A stretch of 50,365 nt of DNA, taken from contig NZ_JAHHIU010000097.1 of assembly GCF_024539815.1 (NCBI RefSeq), positions 1 through 50,365 of the forward strand, given 5' to 3'. Both the position numbers and the translations under genes were made by a program. This stretch comes from Streptomyces hayashii. Lineage in GTDB: Bacteria; Actinomycetota; Actinomycetes; Streptomycetales; Streptomycetaceae. Of this stretch, positions 33,701-41,098 are shown piece after piece. Within the stretch, counting starts at the first letter, position 1; each line of letters begins with the position of its first letter. Under the pieces are notes generated by a model that was not told the DNA's origin, searched no databases, and was given only the letters and a program-made list of their open reading frames with translations.

Positions 33701-36170
33701 CGCGATCGCGGTCGAGGACGGCAGACTCACCGGCGCCGCCAAGTGGCTGCGGCTGACGAAGAGCGCGCTCACCGACGCCCAGAAGGCCAAGTACCCGCAC
33801 CTCAAGGACTACACCGCCTGGTCCGTCGACCCGCGCGACCGGGACCGGGTGCGCGAGGCGCTGACGGGCCAGATCGTCGCCTCCCAGCGGACCGGGGAGG
33901 GGGCCGTCCTGGCGGCGACCGGCGTGCAGATCGCGGGCGCGCTGGACGACCTGTACGCGGGCGCGACCGCGGCGCGGCTCGGCCCGGTCTTCCACGACGG
34001 CCGCCCCACGCTGTCCGTCTGGGCGCCGACGGCGCAGCAGGTGGCCCTGGAACTCGACGGAACCACGGTCGCCATGCGGCGCGACGACGCCACCGGCGTC
34101 TGGTCCGTGACCGGTCCCGGCAGCTGGCGGAACAAGCCCTACCGGTACGTCGTGACCGTGTGGGCGCCCAGCGTGCGCAAGGTCGTCGTCAACAAGGTGA
34201 CCGACCCCTACTCGCTGGCCCTCACCGCCGACTCCGCACGCAGCCTCGTCGTCGACCTCGGCGACCGCTCCCTCGCCCCCGGCGGCTGGTCGAAGACGGC
34301 CAAGCCGAAGGCGGTCCCGCTGCGCGACGCCCAGATCCAGGAGCTGCACGTCCGGGACTTCTCCGTCGCGGACCCGACCGTCCCGGCGAAGGACCGGGGC
34401 ACCTACCTGGCGTTCACGGACCGCGGGAGCGACGGCTCGAAGCATCTGCGGGAGCTGGCGGCGGCGGGCACGTCCTACGTCCACCTGCTGCCCGTCTTCG
34501 ACATCGCCACCATCGCCGAGCGCAGAGCCGACCAGGCCACCGCCGACTGCGACCTCGCCTCCTACCCGGCGGCCTCCGAGAAACAGCAGGAATGCGTTTC
34601 CGCGATCGCCGCGAAGGACGCGTACAACTGGGGGTACGACCCGTACCACTACACGGTCCCCGAGGGCTCCTACGCCACCGACCCGGACGGGACGGCCCGC
34701 ATCGTCGAGTTCCGCAGAATGGTCCAGGCGCTCAACCGCGACGGACTCAGGGTCGTCATGGACGTCGTCTACAACCACACCGCGGCGAGCGGACAGGCGC
34801 AGACCAGCGTTCTCGACCGGATCGTCCCCGGCTACTACCAGCGGCTCCTCGCCGACGGCTCCGTCGCCACCAGCACCTGCTGCGCCAACACGGCCACCGA
34901 GAACGCCATGATGGGCAAGCTGGTCGTCGACTCGGTGGTCACCTGGGCCAGGGAGTACAAGGTCGACGGCTTCCGCTTCGACCTCATGGGGCACCACCCG
35001 AAGGCCAACATCCTCGCGGTGCGCAAGGCGCTGGACGCACTGACCCCCGCCCGGGACGGCGTCGACGGAAAGAAGATCATTCTCTACGGAGAGGGCTGGA
35101 ACTTCGGCGAGGTCGCCGACGACGCCCGCTTCGTGCAGGCCACGCAGAAGAACATGGCGGGAACCGGTGTCGCCACGTTCTCCGACCGGGCGCGCGACGC
35201 CGTCCGCGGCGGCGGCCCCTTCGACGAGGACCCGGGAGTGCAGGGCTTCGCCTCCGGGCTGTACACCGACCCCAACTCCTCCTCGAACAACGGCACTTCG
35301 GCACAGCAGAAGGCCCGGCTGCTGCACTACCAGGACCTCCTCAAGGTCGGCCTGTCCGGAAACCTCGCCGCCTACCGTTTCACCGACACCGACGGCAAGG
35401 AGGTGACCGGCGCCGAGGTCGACTACAACGGCGCCCCGGCCGGCTACGCGCACGCGCCCGGCGACGCCCTCGCCTACGTCGACGCCCACGACAACGAGTC
35501 GCTGTTCGACGCCCTGGCCTACAAGCTGCCGGCCGGCACCTCCGCCGACGACCGCTCCCGGATGCAGGTCCTGGCCATGGCCACCGCCGCGCTCTCCCAG
35601 GGGCCGGCCCTGTCGCAGGCCGGCACCGACCTGCTGCGCTCGAAGTCCCTCGACCGCAACTCCTTCGACAGCGGCGACTGGTTCAACGCGATCCACTGGA
35701 ACTGCGCCGCCGGCAACGGCTTCGGCCGCGGACTGCCCCCGGCCGCCGACAACGCGTCCAAGTGGCCTTACGCCAAGCCCCTGTTGACCACCGTCGAAGT
35801 GGGCTGCCCGCAGATCACCGCGGCCTCCGCCGCCTACCGCGACCTGCTGCGGATCCGGACGACGGAGAAGGCGTTCTCCCTGGCGACGGCCGCTCAGGTC
35901 CAGTCGGCGCTGTCCTTCCCGCTGTCCGGCGAGCAGGAGACGCCCGGAGTGATCACCATGCGGCTGGGCGACCTGGTCGTCGTGTTCAACGCGACGCCCG
36001 ACGCGCAGAAGCAGACGGTCGCCGCGCTCGCCGGGACCGGCTACCGCCTGCACCCGGTGCAGGCGACCGGCGCGGACCCGACCGTGCGCTCCTCCTCGTA
36101 CGCGAAGGAATCGGGCACGTTCGCCGTTCCGGCCAAAACCGTGGCGGTGTTCTCCCGGACGACGCCCTAG
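30756..36170 (+). CDS. pulA: Secreted bifunctional alpha-amylase/pullulanase (two GH13 domains)
   Basis: A 1804-residue exported enzyme. A long signal peptide ends near residue 38 (LAARA before DSPPPP). The first GH13 domain is an alpha-amylase (about 50-540; Asp319 in GFRIDTVKH, Glu353 in FGEVYS, Asp424 in NHDMGR). Then come a beta-sandwich and two CBM41 modules (AIVHYKRADGDYADWG near 735, AVLHYHRADGDYDDWG near 845), an N1/CBM48 region (LSVWAPTAQQVALELDG), and a pullulanase-type GH13 domain with the signature YNWGYDP (about 1290), Asp1409, Glu1446 and Asp1579. It would cut both alpha-1,4 and alpha-1,6 bonds. The start is GTG at 30756 with AAGGAG 9 nt upstream. Confidence 0.95.
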   Translation: MIPRWPAPGTRRTARAGRVAAVTVAALTAALVQPLAARADSPPPPPSDAKLAAAPARHDDTREQFYFVMPDRFANGTTANDRGGLTGSRLSTGYDPTDKGFYQGGDLKGLTKRLDYIKGLGTTAIWMAPIFKNQPVQGTGSNASAGYHGYWITDFTRVDPHFGTNEDLKSLIAKAHAKGMKVFFDVIANHTADVVDNAEKSYDYLSKGAFPYLAKDGTPFDDADHADGRSPFPAVDADSFPRTPAVPAAKKNAKVPSWLNDPTMYHNRGDSTYAGESTTYGDFSGLDDLWTERPEVVSGMERIYQRWVRDFGIDGFRIDTVKHVNMEFWTQWATALDAYAARHGRKNFFMFGEVYSADTSVTSPYVTRGRLDATLDFPFQEAARQYASQGGSARKLASVFGDDYKYTTDKANAYEQVTFLGNHDMGRIGYFLNQDNPKATDAELLAKDELANELMFLSRGNPVVYYGDEQGFTGSGGDKDARQTMFASKVADYLDDDEIGTGRTHASDAYDASAPLYRQIASLAALRKANPALTDGVQTERYAADGPGVYAFSRNGLGKDTTEYVVAFNNAGTAKKATFETGSANTAFRGIYGARTTVTSGADGKVTVTVPAGSAIVLKADRRPAAPAARPTITLHAPAAGATGTVELGADVGGGRLDRVVFAAQTGDGRWQTLGSADHAPYKVTQTIGADVPAGTPLRYKAVVVDPAGRTSAASAASVTGAPPVEKAPTASSRDYAIVHYKRADGDYADWGLYAWGDLADGESTTWPGSHPFAGRDAYGAFAYVKLKPGASSVGFLVIDRTGNKDVSADRTIDVTKTGEVWIEQGKEAVLTQRPEYPAQDTAKAVLHYHRADGDYDDWGLHVWTGAANPTEWSKPLRPARTDAYGAVFEVPLAAGATSLSYIVHKGDEKDLASDRSLDLTANGHEVWLLNGQEKYLLPQPAGSAAALDLTTSRAVWIDRNTVAWNGSEGAASTQLLYSREGAIAVEDGRLTGAAKWLRLTKSALTDAQKAKYPHLKDYTAWSVDPRDRDRVREALTGQIVASQRTGEGAVLAATGVQIAGALDDLYAGATAARLGPVFHDGRPTLSVWAPTAQQVALELDGTTVAMRRDDATGVWSVTGPGSWRNKPYRYVVTVWAPSVRKVVVNKVTDPYSLALTADSARSLVVDLGDRSLAPGGWSKTAKPKAVPLRDAQIQELHVRDFSVADPTVPAKDRGTYLAFTDRGSDGSKHLRELAAAGTSYVHLLPVFDIATIAERRADQATADCDLASYPAASEKQQECVSAIAAKDAYNWGYDPYHYTVPEGSYATDPDGTARIVEFRRMVQALNRDGLRVVMDVVYNHTAASGQAQTSVLDRIVPGYYQRLLADGSVATSTCCANTATENAMMGKLVVDSVVTWAREYKVDGFRFDLMGHHPKANILAVRKALDALTPARDGVDGKKIILYGEGWNFGEVADDARFVQATQKNMAGTGVATFSDRARDAVRGGGPFDEDPGVQGFASGLYTDPNSSSNNGTSAQQKARLLHYQDLLKVGLSGNLAAYRFTDTDGKEVTGAEVDYNGAPAGYAHAPGDALAYVDAHDNESLFDALAYKLPAGTSADDRSRMQVLAMATAALSQGPALSQAGTDLLRSKSLDRNSFDSGDWFNAIHWNCAAGNGFGRGLPPAADNASKWPYAKPLLTTVEVGCPQITAASAAYRDLLRIRTTEKAFSLATAAQVQSALSFPLSGEQETPGVITMRLGDLVVVFNATPDAQKQTVAALAGTGYRLHPVQATGADPTVRSSSYAKESGTFAVPAKTVAVFSRTTP

Positions 36171-36186
36171 ACAGCGGCACTACCTT

Positions 36187-36220
36187 GGTGGAGCAGGCCT
36201 CGAACCCGGCCTGCTCCACC
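36187..36220 (+). terminator. Terminator after pulA
   Basis: GGTGGAGCAGGCC (36187-36199) pairs perfectly with GGCCTGCTCCACC (36208-36220) over an 8-nt loop, 16 nt after the pulA stop. It is only 21 nt before the next start codon, so it could also affect translation or transcription of the phosphatase gene. Confidence 0.82.
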
Positions 36221-36241
36221 GGGGAGTCCGAGGCTGACTTG

Positions 36242-37873
36242 ATGAGCGTCGACGGCAGACGGACAGACACGACGGTGCTCGTCGTGGACCGCACGGCCGC
36301 CGGCCGGTTCGCTCTGGGGACCGTGCTGCGCCGCGCCGGTCACCAGGTCGTCGCGGTCGGCACCGGTCACGAGGCACTCGTCGAACTGGACGTGCGGCTG
36401 CGCAAGGGCGGCCTGCCCGACGTGGCCCTCGTCGACGTGGAGCTGCCGGACATGAGCGGCTTCGAACTGCGCCGCCGGCTCAAGGCCAGGCCGCACATGG
36501 CCGGTGTGCCCGTCGTGCACTTCTCGACGGCCGGGACGGACCAGGGGGAGCCCGGCGACCCGGCGGAGGGACCGGACGCGGGCGGCGAGGCCCGTCTGAC
36601 GCTGCCCGCCTCGCCCGGGGAGATCGACGCGGTGGTCCGCGCGGCGGTGCGCGCCGCGCGGCTGCGGGCCGACGACCAGGCGGCGGCACGGCGGCTGACC
36701 CTGCTGTCGGAGGCGATCGTGGCCATCCAGTCGGCCCGCTCCCCGCAGGAACTCGCCGACGCGGCGGCCGAGGGCGCGGCGCGGCTCACCGGCGCACCCG
36801 CCGCCGTCTTCGTCCTGGGGCCGGACGACGAGCTGTACCGCGGCGCTCCCCGCAGCCGCACCTCGCTCGCGCTGCCGGACGCGGAGGCCCACCGGGCCGT
36901 GGCCGCACTGCTGCGGCGGCTCACCCACGGGCAGGCGGGGGTGCGGATCACCACGGCGTCCGCGCCGCTGTGGCCGGCCGGGTTCTTCCGGCCGGGGATG
37001 CAGCACGACGCACGTCTGGTGCTGATCCCGACGCAGGACGGCCGGGGCGCGGTCTGTGTGGCCGCCCCGACCCGCGGGGTGCGCCGGGTGGACCCCGGGC
37101 GCGAGTCGCTGCTGGCCCGGCTCGCCCAGGCCACCGCGCTCGCCGCCGAGCCGCTGCTGATGTACTGGGCCGAGCGGCACGTCGCCCTCACCCTCCAGCA
37201 CAGCTTCCTGCCCCAGCCGCACCGGCTGCCCGAGCTGCCGGGCGTCGACGTCGTCGTACGGTACGTGCCCGCCTCGCGCGAGACGGAGATCGGCGGCGAC
37301 TTCTATGCCGCCCTGCGCACCGGGGACGGGGTGCTGACCGCGGTCGGCGACGTCGTGGGGCACTCGCTGGAGGCGGCCACGGTGATGGTCGAGATACGGC
37401 ACGCGCTGCGCGCCTACTGCGTCGACGAGAGCGACCCGGCCGTGCTCGCCGAGCGCCTCGACCGGATGCTCCAGCTCTACCACCCCGGGGTCACCGCGAC
37501 CGTCTGCCTGGTCCTGCTCGACCCCGGCACCGGACGCGCCCACGTCGCCAACGCGGGCCACATCCCGCCGCTGATCGTCCGGGACGGCCGCAGCGCCGAC
37601 TATGTGAAGGCGGCCGGTCCGCTGCTCGGCCCGGGCGTCCCCCACCCGCCGCCCACCGAACTGCTCCTCGATCCCACCGACCGGCTCCTGATGGTCACCG
37701 ACGGACTGATCGAGACCCGGGGCACCGATCTCGCGGTGTCGATGGAGCAGCTGCGCGCGGCGGCCACCGGCGCCATGCCGGGCCTGGACGCCTTGTGCGA
37801 CACCCTCCTCACCAGCTTCGGCCACGACCGGGAGGACGACATCGCGATGCTGGCCCTGCGGCTGACGAATTAG
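36242..37873 (+). CDS. SpoIIE/RsbU-type PP2C phosphatase with a degenerate receiver domain
   Basis: A 543-residue cytosolic protein in three parts: a response-regulator receiver (about 11-130), a GAF-like sensor region (about 150-310) and a PPM/SpoIIE phosphatase (about 330-541). The phosphatase keeps its metal residues: ETEIGGDFY, VGDVVGHSLEAA, VTDGLIE and REDDIAML. Such enzymes dephosphorylate anti-sigma-factor antagonists. The receiver keeps the phospho-acceptor-like Asp65 (LVDVELPDM) but has only Asp16 of the usual acidic pair, and the invariant Lys before Pro is replaced (ARLTLP), so phosphorylation is doubtful. The ATG at 36242 is chosen; the frame is open for over 2 kb upstream only as a shadow of pulA. 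No kinase or sigma gene is adjacent. Confidence 0.88.
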   Translation: MSVDGRRTDTTVLVVDRTAAGRFALGTVLRRAGHQVVAVGTGHEALVELDVRLRKGGLPDVALVDVELPDMSGFELRRRLKARPHMAGVPVVHFSTAGTDQGEPGDPAEGPDAGGEARLTLPASPGEIDAVVRAAVRAARLRADDQAAARRLTLLSEAIVAIQSARSPQELADAAAEGAARLTGAPAAVFVLGPDDELYRGAPRSRTSLALPDAEAHRAVAALLRRLTHGQAGVRITTASAPLWPAGFFRPGMQHDARLVLIPTQDGRGAVCVAAPTRGVRRVDPGRESLLARLAQATALAAEPLLMYWAERHVALTLQHSFLPQPHRLPELPGVDVVVRYVPASRETEIGGDFYAALRTGDGVLTAVGDVVGHSLEAATVMVEIRHALRAYCVDESDPAVLAERLDRMLQLYHPGVTATVCLVLLDPGTGRAHVANAGHIPPLIVRDGRSADYVKAAGPLLGPGVPHPPPTELLLDPTDRLLMVTDGLIETRGTDLAVSMEQLRAAATGAMPGLDALCDTLLTSFGHDREDDIAMLALRLTN

Positions 37874-37909
37874 GGTTGCTCCTGTTGCCGCCCCAGAACA
37901 GGAGTTCTC

Positions 37910-38322
<413 letters not shown>

Positions 38323-38339
38323 GGGCGGCCCGGGCGGTC

Positions 38340-39029
38340 TCAGGAGGCCAGGGCGATGAGCCGGGTGGCCAGTTCGCCGAAGGGGCCGTCCGCCGGCTCG
38401 CCGCCCAGCATCGGCCGCAGCAGGAGGCGCAGCTCGTCGTCGTAGGCCGCGCTGACGGCGGTCAGCGCGGCGAAGTCGTGCACGAGCTGAAGTTCCAGCT
38501 CCTCGCGCGGGATGCGCCGCCCGTCCAGCCAGATCAGCGCGGTCGATTCGGCGAGCGAGATCCAGGAGCGGACGATCAGTTCCAGCCGCGGCGGCGGGTC
38601 GGTCACGCCCAGATGCGACAGGATCTGTTCGTAGGCGATCTGGCGCACGGAGTCGACGAGCGCGTTGGTGGTCGACGAGCCGACCGCCGGGCCGCCGCGC
38701 ATGAGGGCGGAGAAACCGGGCCCGTGGGCGTCGACGAAGTCGAAGAACCGGTGCATCACGCGCAGCAGCCGGGCTCCCAGCGGCCCTTCGCGCGGCTCGG
38801 TGAACCGGCTCGCCAGATCCTCCGACGCCCGCTTCAACGCGGCCTCGTACAGGCTGAGTTTGCCGGGGAAGTAGTGGTAGACGAGGGGGCGCGAGATACC
38901 CGCGGCCGCGGCTATCTCGTCGATCGAGACCTCGTCCGGCGAACGCTGGGCGAACAGTTCGAGGGCGACGCCGATCAACTGCTGCCGACGCTCCTCGACT
39001 CCCATTCTGCGACGAACCCCGGTAGTCAT
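38340..39029 (-). CDS. TetR-family regulator
   Basis: A 229-residue regulator with the N-terminal HTH (VSIDEIAAAAGISRPLVYHYF, then GKLSLYEAAL; about residues 34-65) and a helical C-terminal domain. An acyl- or lipid-responsive type is possible but not provable. AAGGTG lies upstream of the ATG at 39029. It is followed in the upstream direction by the reductase/diiron operon (39110-41022) on the same strand, 80 nt away, so it may be either the distal gene of that operon or its local repressor. Confidence 0.9.
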   Translation of the reverse strand: MTTGVRRRMGVEERRQQLIGVALELFAQRSPDEVSIDEIAAAAGISRPLVYHYFPGKLSLYEAALKRASEDLASRFTEPREGPLGARLLRVMHRFFDFVDAHGPGFSALMRGGPAVGSSTTNALVDSVRQIAYEQILSHLGVTDPPPRLELIVRSWISLAESTALIWLDGRRIPREELELQLVHDFAALTAVSAAYDDELRLLLRPMLGGEPADGPFGELATRLIALAS

Positions 39030-39109
39030 ACGAACACCTTACCGATCGAATCCGGACTCGAACGGACCGGACCGGTCCAGGTGTTCCCCTTGATCCGTCG
39101 ACCGCGCCC

Positions 39110-40135
39110 TCACATGTCCAGCACGAGTCGCTCACCCCGCGCACGCGAGACGCAGATCAGCATCGAGTCGCCGCGCTCGGCGTCGGTGAGCAGCTCGTCA
39201 CGGTGATCCACCTCGCCCGCCAGCACCGTCTGCCGGCAGGTCCCGCAGAAACCCTGCTCGCACGAGTAGACGGTGTCCGGCAGCTCGGAGCGCACGGCGG
39301 CCAGCAGGGTCGATCCGGTGGGGACCGTCAACGTCCTTCCGGTGCACCGCAGTTCGACCTCGAAGGGCTCGCCGTCGCCGGCCGCGCGGGCGGCGAACCG
39401 TTCCAGCCGCACCTGCGGCCACCGCGCGCGCACCGCCGCCATCAGCCCCTCGGGACCGCAGCAGTACACGGCCGTGTCCTCCGGCAGACCCGCAGGGAGC
39501 GCGTCGGGATCCGGCCGCCCCTCCACCACCGTCACCCGGTCGTCCCCGAACGCGGCCAGCTCCTCCAGGAACGGCATCGACGCCCGGGTGCGACCGGCGT
39601 AGACCAGCCGCCACGCGACGCCTTCGGGCAGGGACCGCAGCATGGGCAGGATCGGGGTGATGCCGATGCCTCCGGCGACGAAGAGGTACGAGGAGGCCGG
39701 CACGAGCGGGAAACGGTTGCGGGGCCCGCGCACCTCGACCTCCGTCCCCTCCCGCACCTGTTCGTGCACCTCATGTGAGCCGCCCCGGCCGTCCCGCACG
39801 AGCCGTACGGCGACCGTGTAGGACGTGGCGTCCAGCGGGTCCCCGCACAGCGAGTACTGCCGCACCAGCCCCGACGGCAGCACCAGGTCCAGATGCGCCC
39901 CCGGCTCCCAGCGCGGCAACCGGGCCCCCTCCAGACGCAGTCGGACCACGCCGTCGGCGACCGGCTCGCGCGCGGCCACCCGCAGCCGCAGCGCCCGCGA
40001 CCGGGGCCGCCCGGACACCGGCTCCGCCAGGGCGGGCATCGGCCACAACGGCGAGGCCCGGATCCGGTGCCGCAGCGCCCGCCGGACCAGCAGCGCGGCG
40101 CCGGCGACCGCCACCAGGGGCATCGGCTTCGGCAT
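39110..40135 (-). CDS. Ferredoxin-NAD(P)H oxidoreductase of the PDR/VanB type
   Basis: A 341-residue electron-transfer protein with an N-terminal hydrophobic/basic stretch (about 1-30), then an FAD/FMN-binding barrel (RQYSLCGDP), a nucleotide-binding domain (FVAGGIGITPILPMLRSL, CCGPEGLM) and a C-terminal plant-type [2Fe-2S] ferredoxin with Cys292, Cys297, Cys300 and Cys328 (SCEQGFCGTC ... ICVS). This is the reductase layout of phthalate/vanillate dioxygenase systems: it passes electrons from NAD(P)H through flavin to the iron-sulfur centre and on to an oxygenase. Its ATG at 40135 overlaps the stop of the upstream diiron gene by one base (TGATG), which strongly suggests that protein is its partner. 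Confidence 0.92.
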   Translation of the reverse strand: MPKPMPLVAVAGAALLVRRALRHRIRASPLWPMPALAEPVSGRPRSRALRLRVAAREPVADGVVRLRLEGARLPRWEPGAHLDLVLPSGLVRQYSLCGDPLDATSYTVAVRLVRDGRGGSHEVHEQVREGTEVEVRGPRNRFPLVPASSYLFVAGGIGITPILPMLRSLPEGVAWRLVYAGRTRASMPFLEELAAFGDDRVTVVEGRPDPDALPAGLPEDTAVYCCGPEGLMAAVRARWPQVRLERFAARAAGDGEPFEVELRCTGRTLTVPTGSTLLAAVRSELPDTVYSCEQGFCGTCRQTVLAGEVDHRDELLTDAERGDSMLICVSRARGERLVLDM

Positions 40136-41022
40136 CAGGAGGCCCTCTCTTCCGCGGCGAGCGCGGCCAGCGCGGCGGGGGAGGAGGCGAGATAGGCGAC
40201 CGCCTGCTCGGTGCACCCCTCCTGCGAGGGATGGTAGGCCCGGCTCAGATAACGCGGGACCGACCTCAGCAGATCGCCGGTCGCGGGCAGCGTGCCCCGC
40301 CGGCCGCGGACGTAGAAGTCCCTGATGGAGCCGCGGCCGTCGACGAGCGTGGGGTCGTTCGCCATGAAGAAGCGGATCCCGCGCTGCCACAGGAACACCA
40401 TCGTCGCGAACGCCGCCGCCCAGGTCCGCACCCGGCGCCGGTAGCCGCCGTCCACGTGCTGGAAGAGGTCGAAGGCGACGGACCGGTGCTCGACCTCCTC
40501 CGCGCCGTGCCAGCGCAGCAGGTCCAGCATGGTGGGGTCGGCGCCCCGCCGGTCCAGTTCCCCGGCGTTGAGCACCCAGTCGCCGAGGAAGGCGGTGTAG
40601 TGCTCGATGGCCGCGATCAGCGCCACCCGCTCCATCAGCCACCAGCGCCGGGCCCGCCCCGGCGGCAGGGCGCGGTCCCCGAGCAGCTTCTCGAAGAACC
40701 AGTCGACCTGCGCGGTGTACGGCGTCGGGTCGAGCCCGTGCTCCCGCAGATGCGGCAGCACCTCGTCGTGGGCCTGGGAGTGCATCGCCTCCTGCCCGAT
40801 GAAACCGATGACGTCCTCACGCAGCCGGTCGTCCCGGACGAGAGGCAGCACCTGCTTGTACACGTGCACGAACCACCGCTCACCGGCCGGCAGCAGCAGA
40901 TGCAGCACGTTGACGGTGTGCGTGGTGAAGGGATCCCCCGGCACCCAGTGCAGCGGGGTGTCCTCCCAGGAGAAGGACACCTTGCGGGCCTTGAGGGGCG
41001 CCCGGCCGACGTTGTTAGACAT
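40135..41022 (-). CDS. Ferritin-like diiron protein, metal-dependent hydrolase (PF10118) family
   Basis: A 295-residue soluble helical protein. The family is annotated as metal-dependent hydrolase, but the sequence shows the two E...ExxH half-sites of a ferritin-like diiron centre: Glu48 (GERWF), Glu78-x2-His81 (QEAMH), Glu140 (IEHYT) and Glu176-x2-His179 (EEVEH). This, with the translationally coupled ferredoxin reductase, points to an O2-activating oxygenase or desaturase rather than a hydrolase (inference). The ATG at 41022 has no Shine-Dalgarno; a strong promoter ends 6 nt before it, so the message is probably leaderless. It is the first gene of the operon. The substrate is unknown. Confidence 0.85.
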   Translation of the reverse strand: MSNNVGRAPLKARKVSFSWEDTPLHWVPGDPFTTHTVNVLHLLLPAGERWFVHVYKQVLPLVRDDRLREDVIGFIGQEAMHSQAHDEVLPHLREHGLDPTPYTAQVDWFFEKLLGDRALPPGRARRWWLMERVALIAAIEHYTAFLGDWVLNAGELDRRGADPTMLDLLRWHGAEEVEHRSVAFDLFQHVDGGYRRRVRTWAAAFATMVFLWQRGIRFFMANDPTLVDGRGSIRDFYVRGRRGTLPATGDLLRSVPRYLSRAYHPSQEGCTEQAVAYLASSPAALAALAAEERAS

Positions 41023-41028
41023 GACGTC

Positions 41029-41057
41029 AATGTACTGATGGGTAGACCGCGGGTGAA
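41029..41057 (-). promoter_or_regulatory. Leaderless promoter of the diiron/reductase operon
   Basis: On the minus strand a -35 box TTCACC (41057-41052), a 17-nt spacer and a -10 box TACATT (41034-41029) are followed 6 nt later by the ATG at 41022, so transcription should begin at the start codon. An 8-bp palindrome, TGACGTCA (41022-41029), sits on the initiation site and could be an operator half-site for the nearby TetR protein. Confidence 0.65.
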
Positions 41058-41098
41058 CCCCTGTGCGAGAACTCGCGCCGGTTCGCCCGAACGAGCCG

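Noticed and set aside
30636..36053. A minus-strand open frame of about 1800 codons opposite pulA
   Set aside because: It mirrors the third-position GC bias of pulA, has Arg/Gly/Val-rich low-complexity sequence, no family resemblance and no ribosome binding site. The plus strand encodes a complete, well-conserved enzyme.
33743..36241. Upstream extension of the SpoIIE-type phosphatase frame
   Set aside because: The frame is open for about 2.5 kb but lies inside pulA in another frame and has compositionally biased sequence. It also crosses the pulA terminator at 36187-36220.
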